The position numbers were made by a program, and so were the translations under genes. A stretch of 40,170 nt of DNA from Candidatus Muproteobacteria bacterium (GTDB lineage Bacteria; Pseudomonadota; Gammaproteobacteria; Acidiferrobacterales; SPGG2): NCBI GenBank assembly GCA_003251795.1, contig QKEI01000119.1:1-40170 (forward strand). The letters run 5' to 3'. Each line of letters begins with the position of its first letter. Positions within the stretch are counted from its first letter, which is position 1. Under the pieces are notes generated by a model that saw only the letters and a list, made by a program, of their open reading frames with translations, searched no databases and was not told the DNA's origin. Of the stretch, positions 24,123-33,252 are shown piece by piece.

Positions 24123-25049
24123 GTGCACGATGTAATCTTGCACCATTACCCGCAATCCCCTGTGTCCGAGAAGGTGCGGGTGGTATTGGGTATCAAACGA
24201 TTGGCATGGCGTTCGGTGCAAATTCCACGCTTGCCCCCCAAACCCGATCTAATGCCATTGACGGGTGGCTATCGCCGAACACCCGTGATGCAGATCGGTG
24301 CGGACGTTTACTGTGATAGCCAATGCATCATACGTGAGCTCGAGCGCCGCTTTCCGACGCCGACGCTGTATCCGGGTAATGGCGCCGGCATGCCTTGGGG
24401 CCTTAGTCGCTGGACCGATGGTCCGTTGTTCACGTTGGCGCTGTCGCTGGTGCTCGGTGCACAGGCAGATGAGTTGCCCAAGGAGTTTGCCGAGGATCGC
24501 GGAAGGTTGTACTTCGGCCCCGATTACGACTTGCAGGCATTGAAACGCGATTTGCCCCACATCTTGGCACAGTTGCGCGCGCAGCTTGGCTGGTTGCAGC
24601 AGCGCCTTGGGAGCGGACGTGCGTTTATACTTGGTGCTGAGCCCGGTCTGCCGGACGCGCTTTGTTACTACCTCGTATGGTTTATCCGTGGACGCTACGC
24701 TGGGGGAGCGGCCTTGATCGCGCAGTTCCCCGATTTGTTAGCCTGGGAAAAGCGCGTGCACGCCATTGGTCACGGTCAACCAAGCGAGATGGACTCGGCC
24801 ACTGCGTTGGAGATCGCCCGCGCGTCCAGTCCGCAAACGCAGACGTGCGCCGACGCCGATGACCCACAGGGTCTTGTCCCCGGCATGCGGGTCGGGATAA
24901 CGCCGGATGACATCGGTGGTGATCCTACCGTTGTCGGCAATATCGTCAGCGTTAGCGCCGAGGAGATCGCAATTCAGCGACAGGACGCACGGGTGGGTGA
25001 GGTCGTGGTGCACTTTCCGCGGGTAGGCTATCGTGTAACGCGCGCATAA
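24123..25049 (+). CDS. glutathione S-transferase family protein
   Basis: This 308-residue protein has an N-terminal thioredoxin-like GST domain: LHHYPQSPVSEKVRVVLGIK, TPVMQIGADVYCDSQCIIRELERRFP with the cis-Pro/Ser glutathione-binding segment, and an all-helical C-terminal domain (about 90-225). Serine in the SPVSEK segment is a likely catalytic position. Beyond the usual GST length there is an added beta-rich domain (about 245-305, from LVPGMRVGI to HFPRVGYRV). The start is a GTG with GAGGAAA 8 bases upstream. Conjugation or peroxidase substrates are unknown. No neighbouring catabolic gene indicates a pathway. Confidence 0.85.
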   Translation: MHDVILHHYPQSPVSEKVRVVLGIKRLAWRSVQIPRLPPKPDLMPLTGGYRRTPVMQIGADVYCDSQCIIRELERRFPTPTLYPGNGAGMPWGLSRWTDGPLFTLALSLVLGAQADELPKEFAEDRGRLYFGPDYDLQALKRDLPHILAQLRAQLGWLQQRLGSGRAFILGAEPGLPDALCYYLVWFIRGRYAGGAALIAQFPDLLAWEKRVHAIGHGQPSEMDSATALEIARASSPQTQTCADADDPQGLVPGMRVGITPDDIGGDPTVVGNIVSVSAEEIAIQRQDARVGEVVVHFPRVGYRVTRA

Positions 25050-25067
25050 GGGCGCAGACACGCGGTC

Positions 25068-25553
25068 TCAGCGCCAGTTTGTGTGCCAGCGCAGCTCGAT
25101 CAGATTTATCCCGTCGTTGGGTTTGTCATCCTCGATGCCAAAATCGGAACCGTGGGAGCGGTGACGCCACTGTAGATCGAGATGCTTGGTGATCCTTCCG
25201 CCGATAGTAAGGCTGAAGTTCAACTTGGTCCCCGCTTTGTCGCATAACTCTTCGTTGGATAGCGCCAAGCCGCCGGAGAAATACATCCTGTGTAGTCGCC
25301 AGAGCGCTTCTCCAGCCACAGTCCAAAGGGTGTTGTCGCACGACGGATTAGCATACTCCAAATACGCCTGATAACCGAATTTCTTATTCTCAGGCCAGCT
25401 TCCGGTTTCCAGGGACACAACCGGCATGGGATCATAATGGACGTAGTCAGCGCCCACAGCCACGCCCCACCAGCGCTCGCTGGCGAGCGTAGGTAGCGAG
25501 ACGAACGCCAACATGACATTCAGAGTCAGCGCTAGAAAGTGACGTATACGCAT
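25068..25553 (-). CDS. PagL-like lipid A deacylase (acyloxyacyl hydrolase family)
   Basis: This 161-residue protein has a signal peptide (cleavage near TLA-SE) and alternating beta strands typical of a small outer-membrane barrel. Near the C-terminus, WRHRSHGSDFGIEDDKPNDG carries overlapping HxS motifs (H131/S133 and H134/S136), and it ends with NLIELRWHTNW. PagL enzymes remove the 3-O acyl chain of lipid A using a His-Ser pair and a nearby Glu (E153 is a candidate). The family assignment is good. Which HxS is catalytic cannot be settled by eye. It is convergent with the GST gene. Confidence 0.75.
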   Translation of the reverse strand: MRIRHFLALTLNVMLAFVSLPTLASERWWGVAVGADYVHYDPMPVVSLETGSWPENKKFGYQAYLEYANPSCDNTLWTVAGEALWRLHRMYFSGGLALSNEELCDKAGTKLNFSLTIGGRITKHLDLQWRHRSHGSDFGIEDDKPNDGINLIELRWHTNWR

Positions 25554-25860
25554 CTTCGGTTATCTTCTTGCATCGCCATTTCGCATCGTACCTCAGTGAC
25601 AAAACGACACCCGTCTGGCGACAGCAGCCAGATGAATCGCTGAGACTCTCTGAGCGCAAGAACGCAAAGGCTGGTTTATTCTGAGATAGTCCACGCTTGA
25701 GCAAATATCAAGCCGTGCCTACGCGGCAGTGAAGATTCTAAGCGGGAGGATCGGCGAATGCCGGCCAGCCGTGCTCGTGCTGTTGTTCGCGGGGAAATTC
25801 GTGTTTTTGTGAAGTTGCTGACGTCGGCGCGTTAGGCTGACAGCAAACGCCGAGCCGGCG
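25554..25860. other. intergenic region without a supported gene
   Basis: These 307 bases lie between two minus-strand genes. One small hairpin (CTTGA...TCAAG) and a possible weak terminator at the right edge are visible. Frames present (for example 25447-25704 minus) show no motifs or ribosome site. The promoter of the PagL-like gene is expected here but was not identified. Confidence 0.4.
25848..25860 (-). terminator. possible short terminator hairpin after DUF1178 gene
   Basis: On the minus strand CGCCG-GCT-CGGCG directly follows the stop codon and is followed by TTT. The 5-bp GC stem is strong, but the T-run is short, so this is a weak candidate. Confidence 0.3.
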
Positions 25861-26304
25861 CTAGTTCAATTTTTCTTTTTCGATCAGCGCTACCGGGAGG
25901 CGGTGAACTTCAACGCCTTCTTCGCGCAGGCCATGGTATTCTTCGTCGCTGGCGGTGCCACGTATATTGCGTGCCTCGGCTTCTCCATAATGGATCTTGC
26001 GCGCCTCTTCTGGGAATGCAGTACCCACATCGGTGAAGTTCTCGGTCAAATAACGTTGCAGTTTCTCGCGCAACCTTAGCTGGCCGAGGCGTTGTTCCAC
26101 AGCCTCTGCAGGCGGGTTGGCAGACGGTGACGCCGATAGCTGGGTCTTGATATGGCTTGCCGTGGGCAGCTTTCGTACATCCGAGGAGTTGCACACGGGA
26201 CAACTAAGCATGCCTTCTGCCTGCTGCTCGGCGTAGTCTTCGGCACCGCTGAACCAGCCCTCGAATTCGTGCCCGGCATCGCAATGTAAGTCGTAAACGA
26301 TCAT
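25861..26304 (-). CDS. DUF1178 family protein
   Basis: This 147-residue protein has the DUF1178 N-terminus MIVYDLHCDAGHEFEGWF with a first Cys/His set and a second CPVCNSSDV knuckle at about 35-43, forming a predicted zinc ribbon. A variable linker (about 55-75) and a conserved C-terminal part follow (REKLQRYLTENFTDVGTAFPEEARKIHYGE and NIRGTAS). The function of the family is unknown. The ATG is the natural start because the family begins exactly here. Confidence 0.88.
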   Translation of the reverse strand: MIVYDLHCDAGHEFEGWFSGAEDYAEQQAEGMLSCPVCNSSDVRKLPTASHIKTQLSASPSANPPAEAVEQRLGQLRLREKLQRYLTENFTDVGTAFPEEARKIHYGEAEARNIRGTASDEEYHGLREEGVEVHRLPVALIEKEKLN

Positions 26305-26478
26305 AGAATAAGTATCTACGTAACTCCTAGGAAACGCAACGTCAACTAATTAGTTTAGTAATGGCGTCCGCCGGCGGAAACTTCAAGTTGACCCTGCGCA
26401 AACTGTTGCTGGCAAGGCGGCCCCTGCTTGGAAATTAAGCCGGCAGGCGCAACACGTGTGCGCCGTGCGGGTACGGTA

Positions 26479-26976
26479 TTACTCGACTGGCGCCAGCTGG
26501 TGAAACAGGTCAGACACCCGTTTATAGAAGCCTTCTGTGTGAAGCGAATCGGCCAGGCCCAGCAACTCGTAGTCCAGATGGTGGCACAACTCATGCAACA
26601 GCGTACGAACGAAGGTCTTAAAAGCGACGATACGCTTGTGGTGCGCGGTACGCATCCACAATTGGATGAGCGCACGTTGGCGTCCGTACGTCGTTGTGTA
26701 CAACCCGTGTAGCTCACCCCAGTCGTCGGCAGGCCGGACCGCGAGCAGCTCAATTCTTACCCGGGATACGTGCAACCCGGAGGTAATGCCGTCCGCTAGT
26801 TGCTGGCAGATGCGTTCAACGAGTTGCCTATTCTCCGCTCGTAGCGCCTGTGGCAGGGCCGCTACCAATGGCCGCAACTCGGTGACCTGCGGTAACGCAA
26901 CGGTGCCGATCTCATCGCTTTGTCGATACACGCGTTTCTGCGCGGCCGAGAGGCGATGGTAATAGGCAAATACCAC
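26479..26976 (-). CDS. predicted zincin-type metalloprotein (HExxH)
   Basis: This 165-residue protein carries H128-E129-LC-H132 in TLLHELCHHLD, the zinc-binding helix of metallopeptidases, with a possible third ligand E148 in HTEGFYKRVSDLF. This arrangement resembles SprT/WLM-like minimal zincins. The N-terminal half (about 30-80) is helical and not recognised. The start is GTG. No signal peptide is seen, so it is cytoplasmic. Peptidase activity is inferred from the motif only. Confidence 0.65.
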   Translation of the reverse strand: MVFAYYHRLSAAQKRVYRQSDEIGTVALPQVTELRPLVAALPQALRAENRQLVERICQQLADGITSGLHVSRVRIELLAVRPADDWGELHGLYTTTYGRQRALIQLWMRTAHHKRIVAFKTFVRTLLHELCHHLDYELLGLADSLHTEGFYKRVSDLFHQLAPVE

Positions 26977-27079
26977 GTTCTGAATATAAGATTGCTACGC
27001 CGCGATCCGTGATATGCCATTATAGTGCGATAAGGTACAAACCGGCGCATGTTCAATCACGGGCGCATACGCAAAGCCA

Positions 27080-27838
27080 ATGCACCAGCAACAGCAGAAA
27101 GTTATGAAGACGGTGGCGTATCTCAGCTTAGCTCTGGCTACACTGTGTGTGCTCGCTGCCGGATTAGCAGGGTCCGGGCACAAGTGGGGCTGGTGGCATT
27201 TTCGTGTAGGCTTTTCCATCTTGCGTTACGCTGCCTATGGTGGGTTGGCTGCCGCCGGCCTGGGCGCCATAAGTGCGTTGTTTGCCTGGTGGCGTGAATC
27301 AGTGATCGCCGTTGTCGTTGCGACGCTCGCGGTGATAGTGGGGGTTATCACCGTTGCGGTTCCCTGGAGTTACTTACAGCTCGCGCGTGCCGTGCCGCCA
27401 ATCCATGATATTACGACCGATACGGTCGAGCCTCCCGAGTTTGTAGCAATTCTGCCGCTGCGCGCCGAGGCGCCCAACTCGAGCATTTACGGGGGCGCAG
27501 AAATTGCCAAGCAGCAACACCAAGCCTATCCGGACCTTAGGTCGTCCAGGTTCAAACTGTCACCAGCGGAGCTGCTGAAGCAGGCCACTGAAGTCGCGCA
27601 GTCCATGGGTTGGCAAATCATTGTTGCCGCACCTTTGGAGGGTAGACTCGAGGCTACCGACACGACCTTTTGGTTTGGATTCAAGGACGATATCGTTGTG
27701 CGCATCACGCCTAGCGAGGGTGGCAGTCGTGTGGATGTGCGCTCGGTCTCACGCGTGGGTCGCAGCGATGTCGGTGCCAATGCCAGGCGGATAAGAGCGT
27801 TCTTGGAAAAACTAAGGGCACGCGTGGATAGCGGATAG
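27080..27838 (+). CDS. DUF1499 family membrane protein
   Basis: This protein of up to 252 residues has three hydrophobic helices in its first 115 residues (about 12-30, 45-68 and 73-97) followed by a soluble DUF1499 domain. Recognisable pieces are PPIHDITTDTVEPPEF, QAYPDLRS, EATDTTFWFGFKDDIVVRI and RVDVRSVSRVGRSDVGANARRI. DUF1499 occurs in many proteobacteria and plant chloroplast proteins without a known function. The first ATG (27080) and the one at 27104 are both possible; neither has a convincing ribosome site, and the second starts closer to the first helix. Confidence 0.82.
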   Translation: MHQQQQKVMKTVAYLSLALATLCVLAAGLAGSGHKWGWWHFRVGFSILRYAAYGGLAAAGLGAISALFAWWRESVIAVVVATLAVIVGVITVAVPWSYLQLARAVPPIHDITTDTVEPPEFVAILPLRAEAPNSSIYGGAEIAKQQHQAYPDLRSSRFKLSPAELLKQATEVAQSMGWQIIVAAPLEGRLEATDTTFWFGFKDDIVVRITPSEGGSRVDVRSVSRVGRSDVGANARRIRAFLEKLRARVDSG

Positions 27839-27892
27839 GCTCAGCCTGGGACACACGAGTAGTGTGCTTACTACCCTGAGAGGAAACAGACA

Positions 27893-28642
27893 ATGCTGCT
27901 ACAGTTGAGCACCTGGCGAGAGGTCGAAGATTACCTGCGACGGTCTACCGGCGTCCTTGTCCCCATCGGTTCCACGGAACAGCATGGTCCGACTGGTCTG
28001 ATCGGTACGGATGCGATTTGCCCGGAAACGATCGCCCGCGGGGCTGCTGAAGAGCTCGATGTGCTGGTGGCGCCAACGCTCAGCGTCGGCATGGCACAAC
28101 ACCATCTGGGTTTTCCCGGTTCAATCACGCTTCGTCCGAGCACGTTGCTGGCGGTGATCCGTGATGTGGTTAATTCGTTTGCGCGACACGGTTTTGATCA
28201 TTTGTATTTTCTCAACGGCCATGGCGGCAACATCGCAACCGTTACCGCCGCGTTTTCCGAGATCTATGCCGAAAGCAGTCTTGGCATTGCCGCCCGCGAT
28301 AGACCGAGATTACGCTGCAAGCTTGTCAACTGGTGGGTGGGGCCGCGTGTGAAAGCGCTTTCGCAGGAGTTATTCGGCGAAGCCGAAGGCAGTCACGCGA
28401 CGCCCGCCGAAGTCTCGTTAAGCTACTTTGCTTACCCGGATGCAGTAAAGAAGGCCGAGATGAATCCGAAGATCGCACCCAAGGGCGAGATCCTGGACGC
28501 GTCGGACTACCGACGGCGCTTTCCCGACGGCCGCATCGGCTCCGACCCTTCGCTCGCCACCGTCGAAGCCGGCGCCAAGCTCTACAAGGCATCGGTCGCC
28601 GACGTAGTGGAGGATTATCGGCGCTTCCTAGAAGCGAGCTAG
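27893..28642 (+). CDS. creatininase-family amidohydrolase
   Basis: This 249-residue protein has the creatininase-fold metal-binding pattern: E29-QHGP with H31, D40 in GTDAIC, the FLNGHGGN motif, and a late E in EGSHATPAEVS. The family includes creatinine amidohydrolase, riboflavin-pathway ArfB and the MftE peptidase, so the exact reaction is open. GAGAGGAAA sits about 8 bases before the ATG, a strong site. It lies between a DUF1499 protein and a glutaredoxin-like gene on the same strand, 39 bases from the latter, so the two may be co-transcribed. Confidence 0.85.
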   Translation: MLLQLSTWREVEDYLRRSTGVLVPIGSTEQHGPTGLIGTDAICPETIARGAAEELDVLVAPTLSVGMAQHHLGFPGSITLRPSTLLAVIRDVVNSFARHGFDHLYFLNGHGGNIATVTAAFSEIYAESSLGIAARDRPRLRCKLVNWWVGPRVKALSQELFGEAEGSHATPAEVSLSYFAYPDAVKKAEMNPKIAPKGEILDASDYRRRFPDGRIGSDPSLATVEAGAKLYKASVADVVEDYRRFLEAS

Positions 28643-28681
28643 TTTTCTGTTGAGATTGCTAAAGTCTTTTCGTTTAGGCAA

Positions 28682-28924
28682 ATGGCTGAGGTCTTGACGT
28701 TGTACATCTGCGGAGACTGTCATCTGTGCGACGAAATGCACGACGCCTTGCGGCCGTGGCAGGCGAAACTCGGCTTTGCCCTGCAGTCGATAGACATCGC
28801 GGATGATCCAGGGCTAATCGCGCGATTCGGCGACAAAGTGCCCGTGCTCATGTACCGAGAACGGGAAATATGCCACTACCGGCTCGACGAGGCGGCACTG
28901 GTGGCTTGTTTCGATTTGCGCTAA
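28682..28924 (+). CDS. glutaredoxin-like (DUF836) thiol protein
   Basis: This 80-residue protein has a compact thioredoxin-fold with redox motif C13-HL-C16 in ICGDCHLCDEM, the cis-proline segment KVPVLM at about 52-57 and a C-terminal helix. These are features of the DUF836 glutaredoxin-like family. A third Cys at 10 precedes the pair. It is probably a cytoplasmic thiol-disulfide protein. It follows the creatininase-family gene closely and is convergent with the M16 protease, ending 9 bases from it. Confidence 0.8.
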   Translation: MAEVLTLYICGDCHLCDEMHDALRPWQAKLGFALQSIDIADDPGLIARFGDKVPVLMYREREICHYRLDEAALVACFDLR

Positions 28925-28933
28925 CGGGTTTTG

Positions 28934-31813
28934 CTATCGCGGGAAGGAGCTATACTGCTGTTTGAACGTCGTTATGTCTCGTATGTGTACGACACCGGCC
29001 GTGTCGGCGCTCGCGGCCAGGTTGCCCTCGTGATTGGTTCCAGAGCTCAATACCACTAATCGGCGGCGCTGTTTGCCCAATAACAGTTCATTGTAGTAAC
29101 GATGTAGTGCTTTCTTGTCTATGTCGCGCACGGCATTGGCCAAACGCTCGCGCCCGTCGAACTTGTACTGTTTTTCGTCGATATCATTCCAATAACGGTT
29201 AGAGCGGGCCTGCAAATTGCGGTCCTTCTCCAATATTCGTGAAAGCAAACCCTGTTTGTGTTTTATTAGATCTTGCTCACTCATGTCTTTGATGGCATCG
29301 ACAAAAGTCGCAATGAACCGATCTATCTTCTCTTCCAGTGCCAGCGGCGGGGTGTTCGGTGATTGCACAACGAATGCTATCCCGGGAACCCGCAGGATCG
29401 GCATGGAGGTAGCGTAAACGATATAACCGAGCTGCTTTTCGGTGCGCAGGTCGTTGTAAAAGGGTGAAGACATGATTTGCGTCAACAGCCCCGTTTTTGC
29501 TCGTGTGCTGTAGCGCTTGTTGGGACCCTGCGTGTATATCGTGATGGCTGAGTCAGGGTGATCGATCCTCAACTCGCGTACGAACTCTTCGCCCTTGGGC
29601 AGCTTGATGACCTCGCCCTGGGCAACATCGGCGGTTGCAGCATGGTCGAGCAGACGCTGTTGCAGTACATCGGCAAAGGCCAGGGCGTCGCTACGATAGA
29701 GATTGCCATGTGCCAGGGCGACCACATAGATGTGTCCCAGTAACTGAGGCACGAATCTCGACAAATCATCCGCCGTCAGTCGTGCCAATGCCGCAAGTCG
29801 TTGCTCTTCGGTCCAATAGGGTCGCAACAACAACTCGCCAACCTCAGAAGTCGTCTGGCGCGAGGGCGTATCGCGTTTGGAGTTTTTCAAATCGCGCGTG
29901 AGCTCATCTTTGGCGATCGCGAAACGCTCCGGGTCGATCGTCGGTTTTGCCAGCGCAGCGACCACCCGTGACAGCAGCAGTGCCTGTTTGTCGTTATATC
30001 CCGATATGCGCACGGTGAAACCACGCAGGTGTTTATAAAGCTCGTAGTTCAGTCCCGCTAGGTAGGCAGGATAGGCAAACTCGTTGAGTTGATCATTGAC
30101 GAGCTTTACGTAGAGCTCGGTGAGCACGCTATGTGTGGCGTCATCATTAGCCAGACGGCTTCGTACGCTAAAGTAGAAGTCTGCACGCGGCACGTTAAAC
30201 GTGGTGTCTTGTTTGAACCACAACTGCAGGCCGTGCGTGCGGCGTAGCCGTACAGGTTTGGCGGTTGCCTCACGCGGCGCTTTTACCGCCAGGTCATCCG
30301 GCAAGAATGGATTGGGGGCGGGGATGGTAAGCTGCGCGACGGCGGGTGGGTGACGCCACTCATCGATCAGGTTCGAGCTTATCCGGTTGATCTCGTACGG
30401 CGCACCAAACCAACGCTCCCGGGTGTTCGTCGTCAGGCCTTGCGCGTTCACCGTTAGCAGCATGTTGTCGGGTCTGAGGCGCTCGAGAAAACGCTGGATC
30501 AATGCCGGGTCGTACTGATCCATCTCGTAGGGCCCGCGCAGTACCAACTCGGGGGGATAGATTTGCAGGTTACTAGCGAGCGCGCTCACGTAGCGGATCG
30601 CCGATGTTTTTTCTTGAAAGCGAAAACTCATTTTCGCCATTCTCTGCTGTTCATCGAAGATCCACCTGGCGATACCCTGTTGCCGGATCAGCTCGATATA
30701 GCGAAAGACGTAAGGGGGGATGTCGTCGACGTGCTGTAGCCCCTCTTGGGTAAGCTCCATCGACAGGCTGAGCGCCGCGTTGCTGAGAGTGTCGACGCCG
30801 AGACCTGCGCTCAGTGTCTCTACCCAACCCTTGTTCTTTAGTAGCGAAAGTAGACTTCCTTTGCCCTCGTACCCCAAGAGGTTTGCGATATAGTGCGTTG
30901 GTTTACTGCGGTAGTAATCGACCACCGGCGGTATCGGGAAAGTCATTACCAGCACGCGCTTGTCTTTAAGCGGTGTGACGTTCAGTCTCGCGGGAAGCGT
31001 ATGTGGTGAGAATAGCGGCTCGTCAGTACGAAGCCGGCTGGCATCGACGTTACGCACGGTGGAGAACTTGTCTACGACCCATTGTTTAAGAATCGGGATC
31101 GGTTCTTTGCCGAGCACGACGAGAGTCATGATATTGGCAGAGTAATGGCGTTGATAAAAGTCGACAAGCGCCTCACGCAACTTGCGGTCTTTATGGTCTA
31201 CGAGGGTAGTCAGGTTTCCGATATCGAATTGTGACAGCGGATTCTTCGGGTTGGCTACCTGTTTCCAGACGAAAAACAGTCGTGTGCCATCACTCTTTCT
31301 ACGCGTCTGGTACTCCGAGTCCACAGAGTTCTTTTCCCGGTCTACGTACTGCGGCGTGAACAACGGAGCGACGAAGAACTGGGCAAAGCGGTCCAGCGCC
31401 GGCTCCAGGTAGTCTTTGTCAATGTCAAAAAAGAAGTTCGTGTTTTCGTCGCCGGTGTAGGCGTTGTGCCGGCCACCGTGCTTGGAAATGAAATCCTGAT
31501 ATTCGCCCGCTTGTGAATACTTCTTGGTGCCTAGGAAAAGCATGTGCTCGAGAAAATGCGCCAATCCGGGCCAGCGCTGCGGATCACTGTTACTACCGAC
31601 AAACACATCAAGAGCGGCTGCCGCCTTGTCGGTGCTGGGGTCGGAAACTAGCAGCACCTTTAGCTGGTTGGCGAGAACGAAAGTTTCGTACTGGCGCTGG
31701 TCGTTGGGACTCTTGACGACCGGTTCTGCGGCGGCAGCGGAAATGTACAGCACCAGCAATGCGCCGGCAGTCAGTGCCGCCAGCAATGTGCGCCGGATGT
31801 TGGCTGTGGCCAT
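28934..31813 (-). CDS. ptrA: M16 zinc protease, pitrilysin/insulinase family
   Basis: This 959-residue protein has a signal peptide (LLAALTAGALLVLYISAAAA) and is predicted to be periplasmic. The inverted zinc motif HxxEH is H86-FLE89-H90 in LAHFLEHMLF, followed by ENTNFFFD and the downstream Glu ligand region EKNSVDSE. Length and motif order match E. coli protease III (about 960 residues), an M16A enzyme that degrades peptides and insulin-like substrates. The ATG at 31813 has GGAG 7 bases upstream; a TTG 3 bases earlier is less likely. No recC/recB genes accompany it, unlike in E. coli, so the symbol reflects family identity only. Confidence 0.9.
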   Translation of the reverse strand: MATANIRRTLLAALTAGALLVLYISAAAAEPVVKSPNDQRQYETFVLANQLKVLLVSDPSTDKAAAALDVFVGSNSDPQRWPGLAHFLEHMLFLGTKKYSQAGEYQDFISKHGGRHNAYTGDENTNFFFDIDKDYLEPALDRFAQFFVAPLFTPQYVDREKNSVDSEYQTRRKSDGTRLFFVWKQVANPKNPLSQFDIGNLTTLVDHKDRKLREALVDFYQRHYSANIMTLVVLGKEPIPILKQWVVDKFSTVRNVDASRLRTDEPLFSPHTLPARLNVTPLKDKRVLVMTFPIPPVVDYYRSKPTHYIANLLGYEGKGSLLSLLKNKGWVETLSAGLGVDTLSNAALSLSMELTQEGLQHVDDIPPYVFRYIELIRQQGIARWIFDEQQRMAKMSFRFQEKTSAIRYVSALASNLQIYPPELVLRGPYEMDQYDPALIQRFLERLRPDNMLLTVNAQGLTTNTRERWFGAPYEINRISSNLIDEWRHPPAVAQLTIPAPNPFLPDDLAVKAPREATAKPVRLRRTHGLQLWFKQDTTFNVPRADFYFSVRSRLANDDATHSVLTELYVKLVNDQLNEFAYPAYLAGLNYELYKHLRGFTVRISGYNDKQALLLSRVVAALAKPTIDPERFAIAKDELTRDLKNSKRDTPSRQTTSEVGELLLRPYWTEEQRLAALARLTADDLSRFVPQLLGHIYVVALAHGNLYRSDALAFADVLQQRLLDHAATADVAQGEVIKLPKGEEFVRELRIDHPDSAITIYTQGPNKRYSTRAKTGLLTQIMSSPFYNDLRTEKQLGYIVYATSMPILRVPGIAFVVQSPNTPPLALEEKIDRFIATFVDAIKDMSEQDLIKHKQGLLSRILEKDRNLQARSNRYWNDIDEKQYKFDGRERLANAVRDIDKKALHRYYNELLLGKQRRRLVVLSSGTNHEGNLAASADTAGVVHIRDITTFKQQYSSFPR

Positions 31814-32017
31814 CAAGACTCTCCGTTGGGCGTTATTAGCCTAGGATACAACGACCCTGAACGTATGTTGCCGAAACCTAGGACAGCCCGTAAAGCGCTT
31901 ATATCCAGGGGGACGAACGGGCCCGGTAGCGGGTGTAAGTTATCCGTAAGTGGTTTTTTGACCCACCGATGATTATGCTGTACTGAGTACCGATAGTCTG
32001 CAAAACCGGCCAACGTT

Positions 32018-32668
32018 ATGCGCATTGCACACTGGTTGTTTCTGAGTCTGTTTGTTTCCACGCTCGCGGGCGTATCCGCCCCCGCTCTGGCATTGGAGTC
32101 GCGTTCCCCCCCCACTGGTGCCGGTAGCCAGGCTGGCAGCGATGCGGGCGAGAAGCAAAGCGAGGACGCCGGGCCCAAGAATCACGGCTTCTACGTTGGT
32201 TTCAGTTTCGGCTACTCTGATGACAAGGGCCTCGACGATAACGACGATACCTTCAAGATATTTGGCGGTTACCGCTTCAATAAGTTCATCGCCCTGGAGG
32301 GTGCGCTCGTGGGCCTCGGGACCGACCTTGGGTCCAACAGAGACCTTAGCAAAGACGGTCTGTCGGTGCAGGCGGTGGGGATATGGCCGGTCGCGAAGCG
32401 GGTGGAGCTGCTAGGCAAGGCCGGATTCTTCACTTGGGAGGAGTGGCAAGTAAACGAAACTCAGTTCGACTGTTCTGATTTCGGTACGGGATTCATATGT
32501 ACCGAGGACCAGGACAAGATCGACGATGGCACCAGCGGGACCTTCGGCCTCGGACTTAACTACCATATCAGCAAACGTTGGAGTCTGCGTGCCGAATGGG
32601 AGCGCTTCCTCGACGTCGGCGAGGGTGACGTCGACATGATTTCTCTAGGCTCCTTTTACCGGTTTTGA
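32018..32668 (+). CDS. outer-membrane beta-barrel protein (OmpA-like/porin family)
   Basis: This 216-residue protein has a signal peptide ending APALA-LE, a Ser/Gly/Asp-rich linker (about 30-55) and then alternating amphipathic strands from GFYVGFSFGYSDD to the C-terminal GSFYRF. The terminal Phe is the classic outer-membrane insertion signal. An acidic, Cys-containing loop lies at about 150-170 (FDCSDFGTGFICTEDQD). It resembles the small OmpA-like beta-barrel family. The role may be structural or adhesive; it cannot be specified. It is divergent from the M16 protease, and the 31814-32017 region carries both promoters. Confidence 0.8.
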   Translation: MRIAHWLFLSLFVSTLAGVSAPALALESRSPPTGAGSQAGSDAGEKQSEDAGPKNHGFYVGFSFGYSDDKGLDDNDDTFKIFGGYRFNKFIALEGALVGLGTDLGSNRDLSKDGLSVQAVGIWPVAKRVELLGKAGFFTWEEWQVNETQFDCSDFGTGFICTEDQDKIDDGTSGTFGLGLNYHISKRWSLRAEWERFLDVGEGDVDMISLGSFYRF

Positions 32669-32697
32669 TAGCGCGCCCCTGCGGATGCCACAGCCGA

Positions 32698-33126
32698 TCA
32701 GCGAGGGCCGTATTCTATTTGGCGGGTGATGACTTGGCTGACGACGGTTTTTGTCGATTTGTCGACAAGGCTGATGTCACAATGGCGTTTGTCGACTTTG
32801 TCGATCCGCGCCTGATAAACGCGATCCGCTTGTGCCGTAAACTTGAGCACCTGACGCCCGAAGTATGCGCGCGTGCCGAACGCACCCGTGTACTGACAGG
32901 ATAATATTAACTCGTGTTCACCGGGTGTGACGTCGAACTTCTTGGCGATCGTTGGTGTGTAAACATCGTCGATCTTGTGTATGTGCAGGTTGGGAAAGCC
33001 GCCCTTATACCATGGCAGATCCACCGTGGCCTTGGCGCCGTTGACCGGCGGGGTTTCGAGGTAGGGCGGCGTGCTACAGCCGAGCAGCAGCAACACGAAA
33101 GCGATGTTATATATTGACCTGTACAT
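32698..33126 (-). CDS. small lipoprotein of unknown function
   Basis: This 142-residue protein has a lipoprotein signal ending LLLGC (Cys17 lipidated). The mature part includes a segment PGEHELILSCQYTG, reminiscent of carboxypeptidase-regulatory or PEGA-type beta strands, and two further cysteines. It is convergent with the beta-barrel gene upstream on the plus strand. No family name is offered with confidence. Confidence 0.65.
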   Translation of the reverse strand: MYRSIYNIAFVLLLLGCSTPPYLETPPVNGAKATVDLPWYKGGFPNLHIHKIDDVYTPTIAKKFDVTPGEHELILSCQYTGAFGTRAYFGRQVLKFTAQADRVYQARIDKVDKRHCDISLVDKSTKTVVSQVITRQIEYGPR

Positions 33127-33252
33127 CGTTTTCTAGACGCGACGTAGAATCCACTTCTTGATCAAGCCCGGGCAACACTTTACGGCACAATGCGCTTCGC
33201 TTCCAGCCATGCCGACGGCTGCACCCCAGAAAAATTGCTATTAAGATTGTAC

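Noticed and set aside
26355..26753. 132-codon minus-strand frame overlapping the HExxH gene
   Set aside because: It overlaps a frame with a clear metal motif and has low-complexity Cys/Ser/Thr composition.
28333..28653. 106-codon plus-strand frame within the creatininase-family gene
   Set aside because: Fully overlaps a strongly supported gene in another frame and is Arg-rich without motifs.
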